Source: Gracilariopsis chorda (lineage: Eukaryota > Rhodophyta > Florideophyceae > Gracilariales > Gracilariaceae). From it: a DNA stretch of 64,000 bases. Shown piece by piece: positions 47,013 to 58,096 of the stretch (position 1 is its first letter; each line of letters opens with the position of its first letter). A program made the translations under genes and the position numbers. The notes below the pieces were generated by a model. The model worked only from the letters and a program-made list of their open reading frames with translations. It had not been told where the DNA came from and made no database searches. The stretch is taken from the NCBI GenBank assembly GCA_003194525.1, contig NBIV01000264.1:1-64000 (forward strand), in the 5' to 3' direction.

Positions 47013-47429
47013 ATGCCCAGGCCAGACGCAACCGCGATCATTCGCAGTATGTCTGAGCACTCCAGTTCCTCTATTCCATACTGTGACCTCGTCGAAGTCG
47101 AAGCCGAAGAAGATGAACAGATGGGCGCGCGAACCCCAACATCTACCGCACAGAAGAACTTGGAAGGGTTTCCACCACACGTCGAAGGATTCGGGTGGTC
47201 CAGAGATCTACTACTAGAATTCGAGGAAATACTCTGCTGCATACCGGAGAACGAAACCACAATTGAGGCCGAGGCCACCAGGGTTAATGATATTATTGCC
47301 CAGATACCAAGATTGTACGTGCGTGGACTGTTTCATGGCATGATATTTTCTGCCAACTGTCATACCCTGCAGAAACTCATGCCTATTTATTCCATGCTTA
47401 TGATGATAGATGCTCGTTTGAACAAGTAA
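47013..47429 (+). CDS. hypothetical 138-residue protein
   Basis: ATG-started frame of 138 codons. The N-terminal third is polar with an acidic run (VEVEAEEDEQ). The C-terminal part looks like folded alpha-helical protein (LLLEFEEILCCIPENE, RVNDIIAQIPRLYVRGLFHG, LMPIYSMLMMIDARLNK). No family recognised. A TATA-like TTATATAC lies 54-61 bases upstream, close to the spacing seen at the peroxidase genes. No signal peptide. The amino-acid make-up and promoter make it the most plausible unnamed gene in this part of the window. It could also be the exon of something larger, although no splice sites stand out. Confidence 0.45.
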   Translation: MPRPDATAIIRSMSEHSSSSIPYCDLVEVEAEEDEQMGARTPTSTAQKNLEGFPPHVEGFGWSRDLLLEFEEILCCIPENETTIEAEATRVNDIIAQIPRLYVRGLFHGMIFSANCHTLQKLMPIYSMLMMIDARLNK

Positions 47430-47712
47430 AACTCTGATTGAAACCCTGATGTGATGCTATATTTTGCTAGTACCGTATCGCAGTGACCCCGAGGTTGATG
47501 ATTGGCAGCGGGAGAGATGCAGCAGTAGTGGTTGGTGAGTGGAGAAACGCAGGGAGAAACAGCGGCGGCAAGCAGTGATCAGTGGCGGTAGCAGGAGTGA
47601 CGGGAGCGGCCGGTAGCTTCGGTACCAATGGCGGTGGGTGCTTGCGCGGCGGCGAAGCGCGGTGGTGCTATGCACTGACGACGCACAGACAAGCAGGCGG
47701 TGAGAGGCGCTT

Positions 47713-47815
47713 GGGGTGCAAGCTGCGGTGGCGGCGAGCGGCGCCTGGGGTGCAAGCGGTGGTGGCGTGGGCGGCGCCTGGGGTACAAGCGGCGATGGCG
47801 GCGAGCGGCGAGGAG
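47713..47815. repeat. GC-rich minisatellite, three units of 33-34 bp
   Basis: Units begin at 47713, 47747 and 47780 with GGGGTGCAAGC or GGGGTACAAGC and continue with GGCGGCGAGCGGCG. The surrounding 47580-47830 is also GGC-rich. The minus-strand Pro/Ala/Arg-rich frame over it is a by-product of the repeat. Confidence 0.7.
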
Positions 47816-47856
47816 GTGAGCGATGCACATACCTTATGCACTCCGGTCCCTTGCCT

Positions 47857-47906
47857 GCCTTGATGGCGGGGTTTGTGTCTGGGGCACAGCCCCTTGCCAT
47901 CAAGGC
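47857..47906. repeat. 50-bp fold-back hairpin followed by an A-run
   Basis: GCCTTGATGGC (47857-47867) pairs perfectly with GCCATCAAGGC (47896-47906). Inside, GGGG/CCCC and TGTG/CACA continue the stem after a two-base bulge, leaving a seven-base loop. Eight A residues follow at once. It may be the end of a small mobile element or an RNA hairpin. Confidence 0.7.
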
Positions 47907-48691
47907 AAAAAAAAGAAAGGAACTCGTCTCGAATTCGCAGCCCTAATTCGGCTGAACTAGGGCAGTCACATGTACGTCTCCAGTTGTGTACAAACTCTGT
48001 TGTCCAACAGTGCTCTTATACAAACTCTGCAAGTTTCATTCGCGTTTCGGAGGTTTTCCTGCTTGAACAAAAGGCCGATGAAGTTAGTCTTGCAATCTAT
48101 GACTGCGAACCCTGTGTTTATACTACTGCGTCTGACCTTTGAGATGAGTGGAATGCAATTACTGGATTCCGAGACCAACGATTCAGACGGATTCCGGAAA
48201 ACCAGAGGAGCTTTGTCAACATTGTGAGTTCTCGAAGGACGGCGGTATGAATTGAATGGTACCAAATTGCTGCTTTTCGTTTAATAATGTAAACAACTAA
48301 ATGAGTGGTAGGCCTCGTTCATGGGGGTTTCCCTGAATCGCTACTTTGAGCTAACAAAAGACTTGAAGCAGTGGTACTACGCGAAGTTTCATGGACTCGC
48401 AAGACGCAGACATTGGTTTTTGCACTGCAAAAGAAAATACTTGCCTCTGAGTGACAAGTTTTAGTTGGCATCGGCAGATAGATACGGACTATTCATTGCT
48501 GAGTTCCACACGGGTGTGAAGTTGAGTTCGAGTGAGGAATCCGCTGCAGCAATCTCATTTCGAGATCACTGGGAAGCAAATTGTTTGATGAACAATGAAG
48601 CCAGGCAATCAACACCAAAAAGCTAATTTGTACCATACGAACTCAGATAACTGAAGACGAGACAGTTTTTACGTGGGAAAAGTCCAATTAT
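47907..48691. other. unassigned DNA
   Basis: Overlapping frames on both strands at 47873-48265 shadow each other and show no motif. Nothing else seen. Confidence 0.35.
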
Positions 48692-49885
48692 TGTGCACCT
48701 TTGAAGTAATGAAAAGCACGCCCTGTCAGAGAGGTGTTCGGGCACATGTTGTTTTCCCCAGATAAATCCGGTATCTAAAAGTCTTGAATGAGTGGGTATG
48801 AGTAGCGGTTGGCCCATGTGACGAGTGGTACACGGTGTTTGGTTTAGAACGATCACCATCGCTTGATGGATACGAAAACCGTATTCTTTTATCACTTTAA
48901 TTATTTTAGGGGCGAGAGTACTTACGTGCGCGGGTGCCTCCGCCACCGATCAAGTAAATGCCCAAGCAAGGTCTTGGCTCTAAAATTCTACGTACGACCG
49001 TTGTCAATTCCTCTGTGAGGGATGCCCCGTACCCATCGGCAGTTTTCTACCTTCTCTATCTAAAAAACATATTATTGAGAGTATTATTACCAATAACTAT
49101 CGAGTTCGACCTTGTATAAGTAGAAAACCACGGTATTGCCGTCATTATTCTCACTTTTGTGACCTTTCCCTCTCTTTTTCCGTATTTCTTTTTGTTTCTC
49201 GGGTGATACATTCGCAACGCACTAGGATGGCACTGGGTCTTAAACCCTTTCTATGTCGTGTAATCTTGCCGTCTAAGAGAATACACAAATACGAACTCTT
49301 TGGTATCGTTGCTGTTAGCCTCCATTTTTTCGTGGAAGTGAGATAGGCCTTATTCTTACACCCCGCTTAATTCTCCTTTCCTTTCAAGATGGCTCTGTCA
49401 ATTGGTACGTCACAAAAGAAAAAGATCTCAAACTTCTTCTGGGGGTGTTGTGATTGTCAAAAGTGCATTACAAAGTCGTCTTTTGATCTAGAAGTGATCA
49501 ATTGTGTTTTATCTTTCTTTGACGTTTGTGTTTCATAACTGGAAGTTATTCCGTGGTTTCCGTTTGAACGGTTTGCCATATCGAGGAAGCCTCCGGGTGC
49601 AGAGTCCGCAATTGCTTACAGCCGCTCCCACCATAGTGACGATCGCCTCGATGACCGGTTTGTTTCGAAAATCCCGACTCAACGCAGATACAGCCTAGCG
49701 GCCAAGAACTCCTCTCGACATACAGACGACCAAGAACAAGAGGCTTGGAAGTCACCACTAATTCTGCTGGACAACTTTACACCAAGTTTTGGGCCACCTA
49801 CGGCTGGGACAGCTGTAATGGAAGTACAATTGCCACCTGAGACTGCCCATGAAAGCCAGATCACGCACCTGAACAAGCAGCTCTA
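48692..49885 (+). mobile_element. LTR and gag-start fragment of the A/B lineage (element C)
   Basis: The LTR runs from about 48692 (TGTGCACC) to 49472 (TGCATTACA), followed by AAGTCGTC and TCTAGAAG, as after the LTRs of A and B. The segment 49580-49690 aligns with the gag start of A (CGCTCCCACCATAGTGACGA against GCTCCCACGATAGTGGGAAT). The last part encodes ESQITHLNKQL, like EQVTDLNRRL in the Gag of B. It stops at about 49885 against another relic. Confidence 0.6.
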
Positions 49886-51135
49886 CATTTTTTGTACGGC
49901 GTAACGTTGTTCAACTTCGTTCAGTACTTTTGAAATGAATGCTACAGGCTTCTTAACATTATTTTCAACCAGTCCCATGACGTCTTTAAAGACGTACAAA
50001 GAAGCGCCAGTGGAAACGATAATAGGTGGTTTTCGGTCAAAGTGTCTGAGTACTGAAATTTTCTTGATAGCTTTCTTATGAGACTCAAAGCTCCAAATTT
50101 GTTCTATATTTCATTCAAACTTGAATTTTCTATAAAGTTTTATCAAAGGTTTTGATATTGTGGAACACTTCTTAGTAAACGTTTGGTAGTAGTGCACGAA
50201 CCCTATAAGTTTTTGGACGTCAGCTTTGGATTTCGTTGCTCTCCAGTCCGAGATTAAATCAACTTTCTGTATCTCAACAGATGAGAGGTGAGTAAAAATT
50301 GTATTAAATAGCACAATAATAATAATTATTTTTCGTCTGGTAAATATATCACAAAAAAACTAACTACACCTAAGAGAACTAAAAATAATAACGTATATAA
50401 CTAATGCTTATGGCTACACTCTATGTACTTGAAGTGTTTCCTAGGTACTAGAATGTCTCTTTCATGTACTCACATTTTGAAAGTTTCGCACGACGCTTGT
50501 GCTGGCAGACTTTATCCATCACACATTTGAGATACTTAACATGTTCTTGTCGTTCGTACTATATACTAATATGTCACCTAGATATACTGGAACGAATATA
50601 TCTAAATACTTTTGTCATACGCTGTTCATCAGGCTTATGAGTGAAACTGACTCACTGGCCAGACTTAAAGGAAGAACAAAGAACTGAAAGTTACCATATG
50701 TTATACAAACGGCTGTTTTAGCAACCACCTGCTCAGAACGCTTTATTTGTGATAACCTGAACGAAGATCTACTTTCGAAAATACTTCTGTCCTACTAAAC
50801 TGATCGAGTTTGTTATCAATCTTGCGTAAGAGATAGCTGTTCTTCACCGTTACGTTTTTCAAACGTTCTTAGTTTATTCATAGCCTTAATAAACAATCTT
50901 ATTTCGCAATGTAAAGTACGAATGCATCCCAAAGATATAGGGTTCGTTGGAAAAAAATCCTGCTGAAGTAGTTCGTTGAGATCCTTACGTAGTTTTGTAA
51001 GTTCTTTATCCGATATAATTTCTTGAGTGAGATAGAATTGGGTAGCAGGTTGATTTGAAAGTCTTGGTATGGTTTCGTGGATAGTTTTTTCTGTAGTTTT
51101 CCGTGGAAGAAACTTTCATAATCACACAGCAACGA
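49886..51135 (-). pseudogene. Ty3/gypsy RT-RNase H relic, AT-rich
   Basis: On the minus strand from 51135: FFHGKLQKK and YQDFQINLLP (RT entry), then around 50830-50480 FSKVDLRSGYHK, VCITYGNFQFFVLPLSL and VYLGDILVY in place of the YXDD core, then KVDLISDWRATKSKADVQKL and GFVHYYQTFTKKCSTISKPL (connection), and finally IIVSTGASLYVFKDVMG and KKPVAFISKVLNEVEQRYAV (RNase H). Many stops and shifts and an AT-rich gap near 50340-50470 show an old copy. It is more diverged from A and B than they are from each other. Confidence 0.65.
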
Positions 51136-53455
51136 TTTCAGGTTAGGGTATTGTACTTATGTTTCTTCTGGTTCATTTCGTGGTCATACAAGAACCGCCA
51201 ATACTGGTAACTTTTTCTGTATACATTTTTTTATAGTGGTGATTGTTGTCATATTGCTTCTATTTTCAATATAGTACGGATGGAAACTTGTCTATTCTTG
51301 TGGGGGAATGATATGGCGTTTGTTCGGTAGTCGACGTAAGGGTTGTACTGGTAGAGCCATTCTTTTTTTAAGGATTGCGTCATGTCTGTACAGTGGGCAG
51401 ATCGCGAACCGTCTTTTCTCTTTGTTGTGTCCCATTTCTAATTTCACATTTCTTTTAGTATTTTCTAGGACTGTAGTTGATCCATTCGCCTTCTCTGCTT
51501 GAAAAGAACAGGCAGAATGACACAGAACAGGCCTGAAAAGCTTTATTTTAAAAACAATTTGGACCAAGAAATACACATATGTTACAGCCGCGATAAACGA
51601 TGCACAAAGAGTTGAATCAGCGTATAAAAGAGGAAGTTCCAGTACATTTAGCAGATCCGCAGGCACCTATTGGCAGAATAACGGACCCGTACCGATTTTT
51701 CTTAGAGAGATGAAGTGAGAGAAGTTTAATTCGGAAACCAAAGAATACTGCTGCAAGCACGGACTTTTTTTCCAGTGCAGAGGATCGGGGCATATGGCAA
51801 AAGATCCATGCTGACTAAAGAATGCCCAGAGGAACTGACCGACGTGTCGTCAGGTCTAATCAGAACCACCGTACATATAGAACCAACCAAGGTCTTCACG
51901 TTTCCAGGATTAAAATCAAGTTCGAAGAAGGCACGGAACACCGGGGTGCGAGTCCCAAAGTAGATCACAAGAAAGACATACTTTTCAGCATAAATAATTC
52001 AACAGCCTTTAACACCTGGGCCTTGGAACTGTTGCTTGCGCAAGTACGCGTATACGGAAAAGTTGTAACGTCTTGTTTAATAACGGATCTGACATCAGAT
52101 ACTTTTCAAAATCTTTTGTAAAACGCACTGATATGAGGGTTACACAGCATGATGTTCAACAAGTTTTCATTGTACTGCTGGACATCTTTCGTCTGTTTCC
52201 ACTTTCTCAGTATATCAAGAGCAATTTTTACCTTTCTTACTATCCTGAAACGAGGTTGCCGACCATGAAGTAGCTTTTCGGCTGTGTTAAATATGTTTTT
52301 TTTCATCCTTTGGGTGCGTCACCACTCATGACGAGCTCCACAAGTATGGCTGAGTGATTTGGGGAGCGCCTTCTCATTCGACGTTCCTTGGATATACTTT
52401 TGTACGTAGGTGACCTAGCTATCCATATTCTGCTTTCTATTGAATATATTATGCTTAGTTGTCTTTGAAGTATACGAAGAATCGTCTCTGGAACTAAGAA
52501 GGAGGGTAAGAGCAGACTTGAGAGATGAGATCTTCTGTTCTGCTTCTTTTTCCATTCTTTCTATTCTTCCAAGTTTATCTTCCAGTGCGCACACAACCTT
52601 TTGCATAAGGTTGTTTGAGCAAGACTGCGGGGAGAGCGCTGCATTGCTTGGAGTGCTGGAAATTGCCCGAAATCAAGTGAACCCGGAAACAGTTGCCAAA
52701 TGGGCCGAAATATCAGGCCACAATTTCGATCTTGGTAGTTACCATGCAAATTATTTTTGGCACACTGCCATAATAAAATTTACAGTGTGATTAAGCCGTT
52801 TCATGCACCACATCTGATGTTTGAGGTCTGGAGTTTGAATCCTTTCGCTGTAAGAACCTGAACGCGAACCAGAATGCCTAAAGTAGAGTTCCTTCAGTAG
52901 AGTTTACCAGGTGTCAAGAAGTTAGAAAAAAGCAAGACCTGAACGGCTATATCTTCCTATAAAGAATTTGATAATGTTGGCGCAGCGGGAGCTTTCATAG
53001 GGGCGCAACTGTGTGGAGCAAAACCCGTGCGGATTGTAGCTCTCAAGGCGTCCGAGTCCTTGCTCCCTATGGAAGGTAGAATCAGTGGACGAGCCCACTA
53101 CTCAACAAGAGTGTCGGGTGTAACTCCAATGGGGGATACTGGCTATAACAGTAGAGGTAAGTACGAAGAATTCTGAGAGGAACGAGATCAGAGAACAATG
53201 CGAGTGAAGTACACACCGTACTTAGCGAGTGTAGTGTCCCAAAGGGTGAAAAGAACCGGACAAAGATGGGGCAAGGGTCGTGCTCATAGCGGCAACAAAC
53301 CCGAGAACCAAGGGGTAAAATAGCAACGACAACAAACGAAACAACCCTGTATTGGGGCGGAGATCTGTCCTGCAACAGGATACACAAAATAAACAGAATA
53401 ACGTTAGGCCTACGGTCCGTATACTTACACAGATGTCCTGAGGGGTTCTAAGGGT
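51136..53455. other. unassigned DNA
   Basis: Frames at 51292-51666, 51822-52121, 52440-52790 and 53082-53387 lack recognisable motifs and overlap frames on the other strand. Nothing else seen. Confidence 0.35.
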
Positions 53456-54398
53456 GTAGTCGTGCTGAAACCAAACGTGGTTACTCTCCAGATGTAGTCG
53501 TCAACCTACGAAGGCAGTTATGAACAGAGCCCACTCTAGTTTGTTAGACTAGAGCGATGGTTTTGAAGACCAACCTTGGTTCAGTTTACTTTTTGCTCGC
53601 GACTGCGAGGTCATTCATACCTAAGTATGGTTCACGAGAAATCTCTTAACTATTTGAATTAAATTAGTGCGAACCTTCTCAGGGCCATAAACGTAGAGAA
53701 GCCGGTGTCAAAAGCCAAATTAAGCTAAAATACTAAATACATTCCGAAATTGGAGCCAAAAGTTCCCACGCGTGCCACGCGTTTGTCCTGTACGAGGCAT
53801 TTAAAAATTCATCCGAAGGGAAAAACGCACACCAAAGATTGCCCCAATTGAACCCACAACTGGGGCAAATCCGTGCATCGGTAATGCCTCTAAGGAAGGT
53901 AAAAGCAACTCCCAAAGGAGATGTTTTGCTCAACATATCCTTCTCCTTAGGTCAAAAAACACGACAGATTTGACTGGAGGCGACGACAGAAAACGAGCGG
54001 TACCGATACTTAGCATGAGTGCATCCCCAGTTTGGGTAAATCATCTTCTCTTCCCATCTTGAGAGGCTGGACTCATGAGCACCACCAGTGGGGTAAACAC
54101 ATCAGAGATACGTCTTCCGATATCGGGTGTTCTCGCGAAGAATATCCCATGTGGCGGACTCTCCAAACCAGTTGGTTCGAATACAGGAACCCTCCTGGGT
54201 TTTGCGTTCTCGTTGTGGATGGCGGGCCATGCGAATGCCCAGTTCGGGTGCGAGTCTCAAACCCTTCGATGGCAACCGATGACCTGGGACGTTGCAGGCC
54301 ACATTCATCCGACCGAACCAACGATGGTGGTCTTCTCCCGTAATTGGGTTGTATTAGTTCGCCGGGAGCGGGGTTGAGCTCTGCTCCATGCATTACAC
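53456..54398 (-). repeat. possible 3' LTR of element F
   Basis: The minus strand starts TGTAATGCATGG at 54398, close to the TGTAGTGCA start of the A/B lineage, and lies downstream of a minus-strand chromodomain. A weak end candidate is TGTAGTCGT at 53456. I could not align the interior with the other LTRs, so the limits are tentative. Confidence 0.3.
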
Positions 54399-54952
54399 CA
54401 CTTGGTGACAGACTTCCATCCAGAACAGCCTGTGGTACTTCTTCTTCTCTATTAAGTGGTTTCTCTTCTCTACAGTACTTGAGTCCTTCTAACTTCAATT
54501 CGAAATATACCGGTAATCAGTGATGCACTATCTTCCGAATCCTCTGCCAAAAACCAGATCTGGAAGATCGGTTCCCTCCCACGATCTCCTTTGATATACT
54601 TCCTGCAATACTCAGTTGAGTCCTTCATCCCTCGTGTCGAGGTCCTGTTAGCGCTTTCCGTTGTCGGATCACTCTTTCTGGAGGTAGAACTAACCAAACT
54701 CTTCGGTACCAACACAGCACTTTGCACCTAGGTACTGGTCCTATTTGCTCTTCTACATCCTCGTCAGGAAAGTATCCGTACCATCGGATTTGACGCAGTC
54801 ACTCTCCTTCTGGAGTGTAGATATGAATCACTCTGCGGACAGTCACGAACCCGTGAAAGAAGGTGTACACCTTTCAAGGTTGCTCATCCACCATAGATAA
54901 CTGTAACCCCAGGCGGAAGTTCAACGTCCTTCAGGGTTTTGCATGTGAACTC
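54399..54952 (-). pseudogene. element F, chromodomain end of Pol
   Basis: The minus strand at 54846-54703 reads VTVRRVIHIYTPEGE, then TGA at 54801-54799, then LRQIRWYGYFPDEDVEEQIG and a tail ending CWYRR. This parallels the chromodomain of element B position by position, including QIRWYGY and the trailing YRR/YHRR. Trp in the WEP position is replaced (EEQ). It is the C-terminus of a Ty3 Pol whose upstream part is removed by element B, whose LTR begins at 54953. Sequence from 54700 to 54399 is its untranslated tail. Confidence 0.6.
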
Positions 54953-55834
54953 TGTAGTGCAATGCACTCCGGTCTCTACGGAAGATTGGTTCTCATATGT
55001 GAGATTCACTAAGCCAGAAAAGGGCTAACTTCAAGTATGAGTCGTGTCCCGATAACAGGTCTACAAGGACGTGTGGGTACCTCGATAGGTTTGGTTTAAT
55101 TTTTTTATTTTGGTAACTGCAGTAGAGTGGAATTGGAACACGTGAAGGAACTGGATTTTGATGACAGCAATGTTTACCCCTTAAGGGCTATATTTATTTA
55201 GATATTTATTCTGTTATTCTGCTCTTGCAGACTAGTGGTACTTAGGCGCCGGCCAGCCGCCGCCGCCACCCCACAGTAAAGTCAACCGAGTTCGGTCCTG
55301 AGTCTTTTCGCCTTGCGAAGTGTTAAACTCCTCCCGGAGATACACCGCATTGCGTACGGAATTCTCATCCGGCTCGCGTCAACGAGGAGACAGTACGTAC
55401 ATTCGCAGTGGATTGTCTACTGAACACACCATTGTTTCTGGTTTTGCCCGTTATCAGGCCACCTCTCCGCACAAGTATTGGGTTTCTTTACCGTCCCGTA
55501 ATTTCCCCTTAATTCCTCGTCACTCTGCGACATTTCCTTTTCTCTGCTCACCCTCCGTCGGGTCTTTCCCGCTTTCCGCACGACCCACGTCGGGTTTCCT
55601 TCATTTCCTTCCGTTTTACCCCTTTTTCGCTACACGTTTCCCCTTTTGGGGTGTGTTCCGACCGCGGATACCCCGTCACCCAGCCCATTCCACCTCTGTG
55701 GTATCTCCGAAATACCGGCGGTGTTACACCCGCAACGCGGTATACAGAGCGCTCTTTCCAGCTGGGACTACCTCATTGAGGGCAAGGTTCCGAGCTGCCT
55801 TGGGTGTTTTTCCCGAACCGGGTTTTGCACTACA
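54953..55834 (+). repeat. 5' LTR of element B, about 882 bp
   Basis: Starts TGTAGTGCAATGCACTCC and ends TTTTGCACTACA, with perfect 9-base inverted ends. The interior has an AT-rich part (55090-55220) and a long pyrimidine-rich part (55480-55680). The 3' copy is outside the window or lost, so the ends rest on the primer site and on elements A and D. Confidence 0.7.
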
Positions 55835-55836
55835 AG

Positions 55837-55849
55837 TGGTCTCCCGACC
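55837..55849 (+). promoter_or_regulatory. putative primer binding site of element B
   Basis: TGGTCTCCCGACC lies two bases after the LTR. It differs by one base from the same site in element A. The tRNA is not identified. Confidence 0.55.
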
Positions 55850-56072
55850 TAGAACGGGCTGGGATTTGGGGCCATTCTGGTTTACTCCGGTTTGTCGAAA
55901 GGCTGTCTTTGGTTTGTTTGTTTTTGTTTTTTATTGTTTGTTCGTTTGGTTTCCGAAGTGCTCGTGTCCGAGAATTTGAAATTAATGACCGCTATCAGCT
56001 TTCTGCAGTATGCCTACGGCAGTGCCTGGGACTGGTCAGCCTTCAGGTGCACCGCCTGCACCACGTTAAAGG

Positions 56073-58094
56073 ATGTCCGTTCCGGAGAAGTTGATTTCCG
56101 ATACCGTCGGTCTGGTCACTCCGAAACCTCCTTCAGTCGCTTCAGCGCCACAAGCCATGGCTATGGCACCTCCACAACCCGTGGATGATAGCCCGTCAGC
56201 TACAGGTGAACGGTCTGGGACGTCTGGTTATAGTCTCCTGGAGACGAGGACTAATCTTGCCATTGCGGCACATCTAACTCTCTTGGAGCAAGTCACCGAT
56301 CTTAATCGAAGATTGAATGACTCCCATGATAAGGATTTCTCGGAAGATATCCGTCTTCTGAGAGCAGATATGAACTACTCGGAAGATATACGTCTTCTGA
56401 GAGCAGATTTGAACTCCATTTTGGAATGCTTAGGTGCTCCTGCTACCTTTGCAGTTGGTTACAAGGAATTCGTCGATGACGTTAAGTCCCAGTTGACTCG
56501 GGTTACTAATCGCATGAAAACTCTGGAAACTCTGTTTCGAGAGGATCAGAAGCCGCTTAGTTGCGAAAGGGTGGAAGTAATTTCAACCGGTCATCGGTCG
56601 GAACGTCGTCATCGTTCCAAGCATTCTCGGAAGAAGTTTCACCATCGTGATGGTTCATTGAGTTCCGATTTGGACCGTAGCTCGAGTAGTTCGATTAGTT
56701 CATCTTCCGACGGTTCGCGAGGCAAAGGACGTCGCCGAAGCGAAGCTAACCGTTCGAAGGCCACCTACACCTCCCAAGGAGCTATCCGCGTACGGCAGAA
56801 GGGTCTTCGACACCTCGGCCTGAAAGAATTGAAACCGACGAATCCTCTTTACAAAAAGCTGTTGTTGTACCGTTGTTATCGGTTAGATGACTCGTCAAGT
56901 AATCGCACTGCGAGGGACACCGGCAGGGTGAAGGATTTTATTTGACGTATGGATATTACGTTACAGAGGAACAAATTCTCGAGAGAAGATCCTATCCTGG
57001 TGTTGGATATCCATGCTCGCTTTGTGCAAGAAGCTGACATACTCGAAATGAGTGAAGCTCAAGCGTATGTCGCTTTACCGTAATTCTTAACTGGACTGGC
57101 AGAGGACCAATTCAACTCCGTAAGAGGTTCATCTCGGGCCTCCGAAGGTGGAGTTACTTGCTGGCCAGAAGCCATTCATTACCTGCTCAGGTCGTACGCA
57201 ACAGGTAATGCAATTAGTGATGCTGTCGTCACGCTACGCGATACAAAACAGAAGTCTGGAGAAACAGAAACGGTTTATTCAACTCGTCTGAATAAAGCGT
57301 TTCACCGCTGTGGTAATGTGTTCACCGCTTTCGAGCATTGTTCCATGTTTTTGGATGGTCTTGATCCCGTAATCAGGGCATTAGTATCTCGACGTCGTGA
57401 GGAGAAACGCAAGGCTACGTATCTGGAGCTGGTCCAGTATGGTCAAACTGAGGGTGATACTTTCCGAGCGAGAAACCCGAAACAACGGAGCTCCCGGGCT
57501 CTTTTTGTGGAAGGTTCATCCCCGTCGTTATCCCTTTTGAATCAGGGAGTAGCAGCCGGGAACGCGGATAATGTCCAGTTTGTTGGAAGCCACGCTAGTT
57601 CAGTAGCGACTACGGAATTACCGATGACGGTTGTTCCAAGTGTGGAAGTTGACCCGGCCTTATACGCTAACCAGAATCGGGTGCCACCAGCATTCCTGGC
57701 TTATGCTTCGAACGCCACTCGTCATACCCGTCCAGGGTGGGTCAATTCCAGGCCGCCGCAGCAGCATTATCCACAACGTGGCAACTCAGACCAGACGCCT
57801 AGTGGCAACCACACTTCGCTGATTTGCTACACTTGCTACGAGGAAGGTCACACTTCGCCACAGTGTACCTTGCCCCTTCGGGATATGGGGAAGATCATTG
57901 GACGATATGAAAGCCTCTCAGTGGATGCGAAGGCCCGCATTCCGAGTAGTTCATATGAAGAAGTGAAGGCACTTCTCCGCAGTATCGCTCAGGAGAAGAC
58001 GCCAGAACCGTCGCCGTCTGCGAACGGACACATTTCCAACCCCCAGAAACGGGTACAGCCGCGTCCCGCGGTGAATCCTGGTCCGAAAAACTAG
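56073..58094 (+). pseudogene. Gag of element B, two in-frame stops
   Basis: One frame of 674 codons from ATG 56073 to TAG 58092-58094, interrupted by TGA at 56943 and TAA near 57081. A direct 15-residue duplication, S-EDIRLLRAD-(M/L)N, occurs near residues 90-115. A Ser/Arg/Asp linker (SSSSSISSSSDGSRGKGRRR) precedes LKELKPTNPLYKKLLLYR. The capsid core has LVLDIHARFVQEADILEMSE and STRLNKAFHRCG. The knuckle CYTCYEEGHTSPQC is a canonical CX2CX4HX4C. The C-terminal tail is Pro/Arg-rich and ends CCG AAA AAC TAG. Pol lies in the -1 frame. Confidence 0.85.
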
Positions 58095-58096
58095 AT

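Noticed and set aside
47457..47903. 148-codon Pro/Ala/Arg-rich minus-strand frame
   Set aside because: It is the translation of a GC-rich minisatellite and a hairpin and shows no independent sign of coding.
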